64,000 nt of DNA from Nocardioides luteus (GTDB lineage Bacteria; Actinomycetota; Actinomycetes; Propionibacteriales; Nocardioidaceae): contig NZ_JZDQ02000035.1 in assembly GCF_000960475.2 (NCBI RefSeq), forward strand, positions 1-64,000, written 5' to 3'. This document shows, one piece after another, positions 16,330 through 24,899 of the stretch (positions are counted from its first letter, which is position 1; every line of letters starts with the position of its first letter). Made by a program: the position numbers and the translations under genes. The notes beneath the pieces are model-generated. The model was not told the DNA's origin, made no database searches, and was given only the letters and a program-made list of their open reading frames with translations.

Positions 16330-19300
16330 GTGGCACGTTTCGGGATGGCGCCCGGTTGGATGCGGCGTCATCGGACCTCCATCGCGTCCTGGGCCGCTCT
16401 TGCCGTGGTTGCGGGCGGTTTGACCGTCTACGCGATCCAGTCGACCGGCTACCCCGTGCACAAGGCCGACCTCGACGACGGCGGCATCTGGGTGACCAAC
16501 CAGTCCTGGGGCACCCTGGGCCGGCAGAACCGTCCGGTGGCCCAGCTCGACGGCGTCGTCTGGGCCGGCAACGAGACCGGCTCCAGGTCCGAGCGCGCCG
16601 GCCTCGACGTGGTGCAGAACGGCATCGCGGTGGCCTCCGTCGACCGTGACGCCCGCACCGTGACACCGGTCAACACCAAGCTCGCCGAGGGTCTCGACGA
16701 CGACGCGGTGACGGTGAAGGACAGCCGGGTGGTGATGGGCGGCAACACCATCGGTGTCGCCGAGCAGAAGACCGGCAAGGTCTGGCTCACCTCCGTCGAC
16801 CCCACCACCGGCGTCGGCGATCTCTCCGACCTCTCCGGCTCCGCGAAGCCCACCGACACGGTCGGCGCGGACGCGGTGCTCACCATCGGCACCGACGGGA
16901 CCGCGTACGCCGTCTCGGCCGCCAAGCGCACACTGACCGCGTTCGCGCCGGACGGTGAGCGGTTCGCCGACCCTGCCGAGACCGAGCTCCCGAAGGCTCC
17001 GGAGTACGCGGAGACCCCGACCTCCGCCACCGTCGTCGGCGACCACGTCATCACCCTCGACGAGGCCGGGTGGCTGCTCGGCGCCTCCAAGGGCTCCGAC
17101 GTGGCGGCAGACTTCGGTGAGACCGCGGAGAGCGCCGTCCTCCAGCAGCCCTCCGTGAAGGCCAAGGAGGTGCTCGTCGGCGACGCCACGGGCCTCAAGG
17201 CCGTCTCCCTCGGCAACGGCGAGATCCGCCACGTCGCCGAGTCCGCCGGTGACCCGGCGGCCCCCGTCCGGCTCGGTGACTGCATCTTCGGCGCCTGGGC
17301 CAACGGGTCCACCGGCTCGGTGGTGACCCAGTGCGGCGAGGGTGAGCCGGTGCTGGGTGAGATCCCGACGCTCGGCCCGGCCGCCGAGCTGGAGTTCCGG
17401 GTCAACCGCGGCCAGCTGGTGCTCAACGACCTGCGCAACGGCGATGTGTGGGAGATCGACGGCGCCGACGTCAAGAAGATCTCCAACTGGGAGGCGTTCC
17501 AGCCGCAGACCCAGAAGCAGAACCAGAAGAAGGACAAGCAGCAGCAGCAGACCAAGGCCGCTCAGGCGCCGAAGGCCAAGGACGACCAGCTCGGCGCCCG
17601 CGCCGGGCGTACGACGGTCCTGCACGTCCTCGACAACGACTCCTCGGCCAAGGACTCGATCCTGAGCGTGGTCTCGGTCGGCAAGGCATCGATGAAGGGC
17701 GTCCAGACCACCATCGCCCCCGACCGGCAGTCGATCCTGGTGACCACCCCCGATGGGGCCGAGGGCAAGAAGACCAGCTTCAAATACACGGTCGACGACG
17801 GGCTCAAGGGCAAGGCGGGCCAGGACGACGCCAGCGTGCAGCTCGCGATCGAGGGCTCCGGCGGCACGGGCAAGCCGACGCTGCGTGAGCACTACACGCC
17901 GACCGACTACACCGTCGCCGCCGGCGGCACCGTGGAGATCCCGGTGGTCGGCGACTGGCGCGACGAGCGCTACGGCGACCCGGTCACCGCGCAGTCCCCG
18001 ACCGCGTCCAAGGGCAAGGCGAGCGTGACCCCGGACGGCCTGATCCGCTACACCGCGGCCACGGACGCCACCGGGAACGAGAGCCTCGGCTACCAGGTCA
18101 CCACCGGCGGGAAGCCGTCGAAGGACAAGGTGCGGATCAACATCGTCGCCGGGGCCAACACCGCCTCCCCGGAGCCGAAGGACGACGTTGCCGAGGGCAC
18201 CCAGGGTTCCTGGGTGACGATCCGTCCGCTCGACAACGACATCCCAGGTGCCGACCCGTCCAACCTCGACGCCAGCCTCACCCTCGCCGGTGACGTCCCG
18301 CCCAAGGGCGGCCTCGAGGTGAGCACCGACCGGGAGACCGGCGTGGTGCGGGCCCGGGGCAGCTCGCCGGGCACCTACCAGCTCAGCTACAGCGCCGGCT
18401 TCGGGGCGGCGAAGCCCGCCTCCGCGAAGATCCGGGTCGACGTCAAGCCCGCCTCCCAGGCGGCGGACGAGCCGATCGCGACCCCGGACACGACCGCCGT
18501 CCTCGGCACCTCGACCCGCACCCTCGACGTCCTCGCCAACGACTACGACTCCCGTGGCCGGCTCCTGGCCGTGACCCATGCCGAGCCGGTCGGCGACAGC
18601 GATCTGACCGTCGCGGTGCTCGACGGCCGCTGGCTGCGGATCCAGGCGTCGAAGCCCGACATGGATCCGGCCACGCAGGCGATCCGCTACACGATCAGCA
18701 ACGGCGCCGCCGAGGCCGAGGGATCGGTGACGGTGAGCCAGCGGCCGGCGCTGCGGGGCGCCGAGAACGCCCCCGAGGTGGTCGACGACGAGGCCACCGT
18801 GAGGGCCGCCGACTCCGTCTCGATCCCGGTCCTCGACAACGACTCGACGCCGTCGGGTGACCCGGTCGGCCTGGTCGTCGACCAGACCATCGAGACCAAG
18901 GGACAGCTGCAGGTGCTGGGCCAGCCGACGGTCGGCGAGGCCTACATCGACGGCAACCGGGTCCGCTACGTCGCCCCCGACGACGTGAAGGGTCCGGTCG
19001 ACGTCGATGTCCGCTACGTCGTCCAGAACACCGGCGACCCCTCCGCGGAGCACTCCTCCGGCAACATCCGCATCCACGTCAAGCCGCTGCCGAAGAAGAA
19101 GGCCGACAACTCCGCGCCGGCCCCGAAGGCGCTGGAGTCGCGGGTCGTCCAGGGCGACGAGGTCACGCTGCGGCTGCCGACGGTCGGCACCGACCCTGAC
19201 GGCGACTCGGTCTCGGTGACCCGGATCAACAGCGCGCCCTCCTTCGGCCGCGTCCTGGCCCACGGTGCCAACACGATCACCTATCAGGCCTTCCCCAACG

Positions 19301-22300
19301 CCGCCGGCACCGACGAGTTCACCTACGAGGTCAGCGACCCCTTCGGCGCCGTCGCGACCGGCACCGTGCGGATCGCCGTCGTCGCGCCCGGTGCGCCCCA
19401 GCGCCCGGTCGCCGTCGACGACCTGGTCACGCTCGATCCCGCCAAGAAGCTGACCTACGACGTGCTCGCCAACGACCTGCGTACGCCGGGGACCGAGCTG
19501 CACCTGGCCTCGACCGACGCGGCCGAGGGCACCGGCGTCAAGCAGCGCTCCGACGGCATCATCACGGTCGAGGGCGGCGCCGAGGAGCCGTTCCAGCACA
19601 TCGCCTACCGTGCCACCACGGGTCTCCACGAGGACACCGGTGAGCTCGCGATCCGCTACCAGGAGGGCTACGACAACCCGCCGATGGCCGGGATCGTGGT
19701 CGCCCACCCGGAGGGCGACTCCTCGACCACCACCGTCGACGTGATGACCAAGGTGACCGACATCGACGACGCGCTCGAGGACCTCACCGTCGACGCCGTC
19801 GAGGGTCCGTCGGTCGGCGAGGACGAGTCGAAGCCGAAGATCGACGACGGCAAGGTCACGCTGCCGGTCGGCGAGACCACCCGGGTGTGGACCTACCGGG
19901 TCACCGACCCCGACGGCGCCCAGGCGGTCGGCTCGATCTACGTCCCGGCCCGCCCCAAGGACACTCCCTACCTGAAGCCGGGCTCCGAGCTCCAGCTCAA
20001 CCCCGGCGAGACGAAGAACATCGACATCACCGACTACGTCGAGGACCCCGAGGGCGACCCGGTGGTGCTGACCACCACCGACAAGATCGTGGCCGCGCCC
20101 GAGGGCATGCTCAACACCGGCGACACCACCGCGACGACCGTCAAGGTCACCGCCGGTGAGACCAAGGGTCCCGCGACCCTGACCTTCGAGGTCGCCGACC
20201 GCGAGAAGATCACCTCCGCCGACGCCCACCTCTCGGTGATCTCGCTGCCGGTCCAGATCGGCAAGGAGGAGCCGGAGATCAACTGTCCGAGCACCCCGGT
20301 CGAGGTCCCGGAGAGCGGCAACGGTGCGCTGGTCGACATCGCCGCCATCTGCCACGTCTGGACCGCCGACCCGGCCGACGCCGACGACCTCGACTTCACC
20401 GCCGAGGTCGGCGACGGGCTCGACGGGGTCGAGGTCAAGCCCGAGGACGGCGGCCTGCGCCTCACCGCCGAGCACGCCGACGCCGGCGCCCAGGGCGCGC
20501 TGCAGATCGGGGTCGAGGGCACCGACGCGACCGGCCAGCTCCTGGTCACCGTGATCGCGTTGCCGGCGCCGTCGCTCTCGCCGATCAAACCGCTGCAGAC
20601 CGAGGCCGGGAAGACGGTCTCGATCGACATGGCCGACTATCTGCAGACACCGGTGCCGTCGGAGTCGCAGGAGATCGTGATCACCAAGCTCGACCCGGTG
20701 GACGGTGACTCGCCCGACATGGGCAAGGCCAGCGGCTCGAAGATCACCTTCAACACCCCCGAGGAGGGGCACGGCCACTACCGCTACGCGATCGAGGTCA
20801 GCGACTCCGGCAAGGACTCCAAGCGGGTGAAGGCCACCGGGGTCATCGAGGTGGACGTCATCGACGTCCCCGGCGCGCCGACGGGGCTGCGTACGACCTC
20901 GGACTTCCTCTCCAACGTGGTCGCGCTGTCGTGGAACGCGCCGAAGGACAACGGCGACGACCCGATCCAGCGCTACGAGGTCGAGGCCAACGGCGACCAC
21001 GTCCAGGACTGCCCGTCGACCTCGTGCCGGATCACCGGGCTGAAGAACGGCACCGTCTACGACTTCCGGGTGCGTGCGGTGAACTCCGTCGGCCCGAGCC
21101 GCGAGTGGAGCAACTCGGCCGAGGGTGAACCCGACGCCTACACCGGTCCGGTGCAGAACCTCCGCGTCACCCGCCAGCGTGACCACAAGGTCGAGCTGAG
21201 CTGGGCGCCGCCGGCGGCGTGCGACTGCTCGGACGTGCAGAAGTACCGGATCAGCTGGCCGGGCGGTGGCATCAAGGACATCTCCGCAGGTCAGACCACC
21301 TATCCGGCGGCCGTCAGCTCCAACGGCGACCCGATCCAGTTCACCGTCGTGCCGCTCAACGACAAGGGCGTCAAGACCAACAAGGGCCCGACGTCGACGG
21401 TCGAGGGAATGGGCGCCGGCAAGCCGGACACCCCGGCCACGCCGACCTTCGAGTGGGCCAACACGGCCAACAACTCCGGCAAGGCGGTGACCGTCTCGTG
21501 GAGCCCGGTCGCGGCCAACGGCCCCGCGCCGGTCACCTACGAGGTACGCCGCACCGGCGGTGACGGCGAGAAGATCGTCTGCTCCTGGGTGACCGAGACG
21601 AGCTGCCGCGACGACGTCGCCAACGACGGCACGATCTACACCTACGCCGTCAGGGCCCGCAACGCCGAGGCGACCTCGCCGCGCGAGACCACCGCCGGCG
21701 GCTCGCCGGACACGCACGTCTCCAGCTACTCCGCGGGCGGCAAGGTCGAGGCGGCCGCGACGCCCGACGCGGTCTCCTTCGCGAGCGCGACTCCGACCGG
21801 GACGAACGGTCAGGCGGAGATCGTCTTCACGCCGCGGGCCTCCCACGGGAAGACCAACATCGTCGAGTGTGTGCGCAACGGGTCCTCCTGCGGGTCGTGG
21901 ACCTACCCGCCCGAGGGCGCAGGTCAGCAGACCAAGACGATCTCGGGCTTCTCCAACGGCACGCCCACCAACGTCCAGCTCCGGTCGTGCAACGGCTCCT
22001 CGGGCGGCACCGGTGCCGGGACGGCCTGCGGTGCCTGGTCGACGAAGTCGGTGACCACCTATGGTCCGCTGGGCCAGCCGTCGATCTCGGTCAGCTCGGC
22101 CGGCGGCACCAAGATCCGCTGGAACGTGAGCTACGACCCGAACGGCAACGCGGCGACGGTCGTGGTCAAGCGCGGCAGCACCGTGATCCACCGCATCGAC
22201 CCGACCGGCACGGGTGCCGCCAACGCGTCCGGCACCGACGATGCGCCGAACTGGGACACCAGCTACACCTACACGGTGACGATCAGCGACAGCTCCCCGT

Positions 22301-22647
22301 CGAGGGCCGCCAAGTCCGCATCAGACAGTGCCCGCACCGACCCGCCGCCGGACCCGACGATGCAGGTGAACAAGGCCGGCGAGTGCTCCGGCAGCGCCTG
22401 CCCGCAGCCGGAGACGCAGTGCGGTGGCACCTGCTGGTACGTCGGGTCCACGATCACCGACCCCGCCTTCACGGGCAAGACCTGGGAGTGCCGCACCAGC
22501 GCCACCACGTCGCGCTGGAACGTGACGATCGGAAACGGCGGCTCCGGCTCCGGCAGCGGTCGGGGCTGGGTCGGCGCCAACACCCCGTTCACGGTGACCT
22601 GCCAGACCTCTGGGCGTCCCATCCTGACGAAGAACGTAACGTGGTAG
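16330..22647 (+). CDS. Giant surface protein with Ig/cadherin-like and FN3 repeats (2105 aa)
   Basis: GTG at 16330 is chosen because GGGAGA (16318-16323) lies 6 nt upstream. An N-terminal signal anchor (about residues 18-38, ASWAALAVVAGGLTVYAI) puts the rest outside the membrane. Residues about 45-390 look like a beta-propeller; about 392-412 is a Lys/Gln spacer. Cadherin/Ig-like modules marked by LDND or LAND turns lie at about 435, 635, 737, 836 and 1048. FN3 modules run from about 1513 onward (VALSWNAP, KVELSWAPP, VTVSWSP). The last ~95 residues are Cys-rich (six cysteines, GTCWYVG). No LPXTG or hydrolase motif is seen. It heads an operon with MoxR, DUF58 and transglutaminase-like genes. 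Confidence 0.92.
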   Translation: MARFGMAPGWMRRHRTSIASWAALAVVAGGLTVYAIQSTGYPVHKADLDDGGIWVTNQSWGTLGRQNRPVAQLDGVVWAGNETGSRSERAGLDVVQNGIAVASVDRDARTVTPVNTKLAEGLDDDAVTVKDSRVVMGGNTIGVAEQKTGKVWLTSVDPTTGVGDLSDLSGSAKPTDTVGADAVLTIGTDGTAYAVSAAKRTLTAFAPDGERFADPAETELPKAPEYAETPTSATVVGDHVITLDEAGWLLGASKGSDVAADFGETAESAVLQQPSVKAKEVLVGDATGLKAVSLGNGEIRHVAESAGDPAAPVRLGDCIFGAWANGSTGSVVTQCGEGEPVLGEIPTLGPAAELEFRVNRGQLVLNDLRNGDVWEIDGADVKKISNWEAFQPQTQKQNQKKDKQQQQTKAAQAPKAKDDQLGARAGRTTVLHVLDNDSSAKDSILSVVSVGKASMKGVQTTIAPDRQSILVTTPDGAEGKKTSFKYTVDDGLKGKAGQDDASVQLAIEGSGGTGKPTLREHYTPTDYTVAAGGTVEIPVVGDWRDERYGDPVTAQSPTASKGKASVTPDGLIRYTAATDATGNESLGYQVTTGGKPSKDKVRINIVAGANTASPEPKDDVAEGTQGSWVTIRPLDNDIPGADPSNLDASLTLAGDVPPKGGLEVSTDRETGVVRARGSSPGTYQLSYSAGFGAAKPASAKIRVDVKPASQAADEPIATPDTTAVLGTSTRTLDVLANDYDSRGRLLAVTHAEPVGDSDLTVAVLDGRWLRIQASKPDMDPATQAIRYTISNGAAEAEGSVTVSQRPALRGAENAPEVVDDEATVRAADSVSIPVLDNDSTPSGDPVGLVVDQTIETKGQLQVLGQPTVGEAYIDGNRVRYVAPDDVKGPVDVDVRYVVQNTGDPSAEHSSGNIRIHVKPLPKKKADNSAPAPKALESRVVQGDEVTLRLPTVGTDPDGDSVSVTRINSAPSFGRVLAHGANTITYQAFPNAAGTDEFTYEVSDPFGAVATGTVRIAVVAPGAPQRPVAVDDLVTLDPAKKLTYDVLANDLRTPGTELHLASTDAAEGTGVKQRSDGIITVEGGAEEPFQHIAYRATTGLHEDTGELAIRYQEGYDNPPMAGIVVAHPEGDSSTTTVDVMTKVTDIDDALEDLTVDAVEGPSVGEDESKPKIDDGKVTLPVGETTRVWTYRVTDPDGAQAVGSIYVPARPKDTPYLKPGSELQLNPGETKNIDITDYVEDPEGDPVVLTTTDKIVAAPEGMLNTGDTTATTVKVTAGETKGPATLTFEVADREKITSADAHLSVISLPVQIGKEEPEINCPSTPVEVPESGNGALVDIAAICHVWTADPADADDLDFTAEVGDGLDGVEVKPEDGGLRLTAEHADAGAQGALQIGVEGTDATGQLLVTVIALPAPSLSPIKPLQTEAGKTVSIDMADYLQTPVPSESQEIVITKLDPVDGDSPDMGKASGSKITFNTPEEGHGHYRYAIEVSDSGKDSKRVKATGVIEVDVIDVPGAPTGLRTTSDFLSNVVALSWNAPKDNGDDPIQRYEVEANGDHVQDCPSTSCRITGLKNGTVYDFRVRAVNSVGPSREWSNSAEGEPDAYTGPVQNLRVTRQRDHKVELSWAPPAACDCSDVQKYRISWPGGGIKDISAGQTTYPAAVSSNGDPIQFTVVPLNDKGVKTNKGPTSTVEGMGAGKPDTPATPTFEWANTANNSGKAVTVSWSPVAANGPAPVTYEVRRTGGDGEKIVCSWVTETSCRDDVANDGTIYTYAVRARNAEATSPRETTAGGSPDTHVSSYSAGGKVEAAATPDAVSFASATPTGTNGQAEIVFTPRASHGKTNIVECVRNGSSCGSWTYPPEGAGQQTKTISGFSNGTPTNVQLRSCNGSSGGTGAGTACGAWSTKSVTTYGPLGQPSISVSSAGGTKIRWNVSYDPNGNAATVVVKRGSTVIHRIDPTGTGAANASGTDDAPNWDTSYTYTVTISDSSPSRAAKSASDSARTDPPPDPTMQVNKAGECSGSACPQPETQCGGTCWYVGSTITDPAFTGKTWECRTSATTSRWNVTIGNGGSGSGSGRGWVGANTPFTVTCQTSGRPILTKNVTW

Positions 22648-22657
22648 GAGAGAAGAA

Positions 22658-23626
22658 ATGACCGTCACACACGAGCAGGCTCGCTGGTTCCACGAGACGT
22701 TCGAGAAGCTGTGCGACAACGTCGAGAAGGCGGTGCTCGGCAAGCGCAACGTGATCCGCCTGGTGCTGACCGCGCTGCTCTCCGAGGGCCACCTGCTCCT
22801 CGAGGACTACCCCGGCACGGGGAAGACCCAGCTCGCCCGCGCGCTGGCCAACACCGTCCAGGGGTCGCACGCGCGCATCCAGTTCACGCCGGACCTGCTG
22901 CCGTCCGACGTCACCGGTGTGACGGTCTACGACCAGGGCAAGGGCGCCTTCGAGTTCCACCCGGGCCCGATCTTCCACTCGATCGTGCTCGCCGACGAGA
23001 TCAACCGGGCCTCTCCGAAGACCCAGTCGGCGCTGCTCGAGGTCATGGAGGAGGGCCGGGTCACCGTCGACGGCGCCACCCGCGAGGTCGGCCGCCCGTT
23101 CATGGTGATCGCGACCCAGAACCCGATCGAGCAGGCCGGGACGTACCGGCTGCCCGAGGCGCAGCTGGACCGCTTCCTGATGAAGACGTCGGTCGGCTAC
23201 CCCGACCAGAACGCCACCGTCGAGCTGCTGATGAACTCCTCGGTCCGCGACCGGGCCACGCTGGTCACCCCCATCATCACCGCCCCGACGGTCACCCAGA
23301 TGGCCGAGATGGCCGACCAGGTCTACATCGACCCCGCGATCGTCGCCTACGTCTCGGCGCTGATCGACGAGTCGCGTCGCCACAAGCACATCCGCCTCGG
23401 GGCCTCCATGCGTGGCTGCCTCGCCCTGGTGCGCACCGCCAAGGTCTGGGCCCTCTCCGAGGGCCGCTCCCAGGTGCTGCCCGACGACGTCAAGGCGCTC
23501 GCCGAGCCGGTGCTCTGCCACCGCCTGATCCTCGACCCGGAGGCGATGTTCAACGGCGTCACCGTCGAGGACGTCATCGGCGACCTGCTCACCTCGGTCC
23601 CGGCTCCCACCGAGCGTGTCGCCTGA
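22658..23626 (+). CDS. MoxR-family AAA+ ATPase
   Basis: 322 aa. Walker A PGTGKT (52-57) and Walker B IVLADEINR (109-117) are intact, and the C-terminal lid domain is complete. MoxR proteins act as chaperones that assemble or insert metal into partner complexes, almost always next to DUF58/VWA genes, as here. It follows the giant protein gene by 10 nt with AGGAGAG 5 nt before the ATG, so it belongs to the same operon. Confidence 0.95.
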   Translation: MTVTHEQARWFHETFEKLCDNVEKAVLGKRNVIRLVLTALLSEGHLLLEDYPGTGKTQLARALANTVQGSHARIQFTPDLLPSDVTGVTVYDQGKGAFEFHPGPIFHSIVLADEINRASPKTQSALLEVMEEGRVTVDGATREVGRPFMVIATQNPIEQAGTYRLPEAQLDRFLMKTSVGYPDQNATVELLMNSSVRDRATLVTPIITAPTVTQMAEMADQVYIDPAIVAYVSALIDESRRHKHIRLGASMRGCLALVRTAKVWALSEGRSQVLPDDVKALAEPVLCHRLILDPEAMFNGVTVEDVIGDLLTSVPAPTERVA

Positions 23627-23627
23627 G

Positions 23628-24899
23628 ATGAGCAGGCTCAGTGTCCGCAACCTCGTTGCTGACCTGCGGGAACGATCAGCCCCGGTAGCCTCCGGGGCCG
23701 GTTCGGCCTACTCGTTCGTCGCCGACCGGGTCCGTCCGTGGTTCGGCACGGTGACCTCGATCGGCTGGGGCGTGCTGCTCCTCGGCGCACTGGCCTGGGT
23801 CGCCGCGACCGCGCTCGGCTGGATCGAGGCGGCCGTGGTGGCGATGGCGGCGCTCTTCCTCCTGATCGGTGCGGCCTTCTTCATGATCGGGCGCACCCGG
23901 CTCGCGGTCGCGACCGTGGTCGAGCCGCCGCGCGTCGCCGTCGGCCAGGCGCTGACCGGCGAGCTGCGGGCCCGCAACGAGGCGCGCGGCCCGCTCGTCT
24001 CGACGAGCCTGGAGTTCCCGATCGGGGCAGGTGGGGTGACGTACGACCTGCCGATGCTGCTCCCGGGAGCCGAGCACACCGAGCTCTTCGTGGTGCCGAC
24101 CCAGCGCCGCGGCGTGATCGACGTCGGCCCCGTCCGGACCGTACGCGGCGACCCGCTCGGTCTCTTCCGGCGCGTGCAGGAGTGGACCGACCGCACCGAG
24201 GTGTTCGTCCACCCGCGCACCACCCACCTGGAGCCCTTCGGGGTCGGTCTCGTCCGTGACCTCGAGGGCTCGACGGCACAGAACACCTCGATGAGCGACC
24301 TGGCCTTCCACGCCCTGCGCGAGTACGTCCCCGGCGACGACCTGCGCCACATCCACTGGCGCTCCTCGGCACGCCACGGCCAGCTGCTGGTGCGCCAGTT
24401 CCTCGACACCCGCCGCTCCCACATCGTCGTCATCGTCGACTCCTCGCCGATGTCCTACGACTCCGAGGACGAGTACGAGACCGCGATGTCGATCGCGGGC
24501 TCCCTGCTCCGTCGCGGGATCCTGGACGAGTTCGACGTCTCGTTCGCGACCGGCGACGTACTCATGGTGCGGGCCACCGCGGCGAGCGGGGGAGGGCGTA
24601 CGGCCCTCGACGCCTGCTCCCGGGCGACCCCGCAGCACACCAGCCTGATCGAGATCACCGCCGAGGCCGCCCGGCAGGCGCCGGACGCCTCGCTGGTGAT
24701 GCTGGTGACCGGGCGCTACCCGGAGTTCGTCACGCTGCAGCGCGCCGCCGGGCAGTTCTCGGTCGACGCCACCACCGTCGCCGTGCGGGTCGACTCCTCG
24801 CAGCGCGCCGGCTTCAAGGCGATCGCCGACCTGCCCATGATCACCCTGCCCGATCTGGACCAGCTGCCGGTCGTGCTGTCGAAGGGCCTGTCCGGATGA
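23628..24899 (+). CDS. DUF58 (VWA-like) membrane protein, MoxR partner
   Basis: 423 aa from ATG 23628, 1 nt after the MoxR stop; a GTG at 23616 is possible. Two adjacent hydrophobic helices (about 40-85) anchor it. The DUF58 signature REYVPGDDLRHIHWRSSARHG is present in two parts (REYVPGDDLR, then HIHWRSSARHG), followed by HIVVIVDSS, resembling the start of a VWA fold with part of a MIDAS. Such proteins are presumed clients or adaptors of MoxR. Its stop overlaps the next start (ATGA). Confidence 0.92.
   Translation: MSRLSVRNLVADLRERSAPVASGAGSAYSFVADRVRPWFGTVTSIGWGVLLLGALAWVAATALGWIEAAVVAMAALFLLIGAAFFMIGRTRLAVATVVEPPRVAVGQALTGELRARNEARGPLVSTSLEFPIGAGGVTYDLPMLLPGAEHTELFVVPTQRRGVIDVGPVRTVRGDPLGLFRRVQEWTDRTEVFVHPRTTHLEPFGVGLVRDLEGSTAQNTSMSDLAFHALREYVPGDDLRHIHWRSSARHGQLLVRQFLDTRRSHIVVIVDSSPMSYDSEDEYETAMSIAGSLLRRGILDEFDVSFATGDVLMVRATAASGGGRTALDACSRATPQHTSLIEITAEAARQAPDASLVMLVTGRYPEFVTLQRAAGQFSVDATTVAVRVDSSQRAGFKAIADLPMITLPDLDQLPVVLSKGLSG

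Noticed and set aside
16249..22191. A 1980-codon open frame antisense to the giant surface-protein gene
   Set aside because: It mirrors the strong GC bias at codon third positions of the sense gene. Its product is Arg/Gly/Val/Asp-rich without domains, and the sense frame has a ribosome site and clear Ig/FN3 modules.
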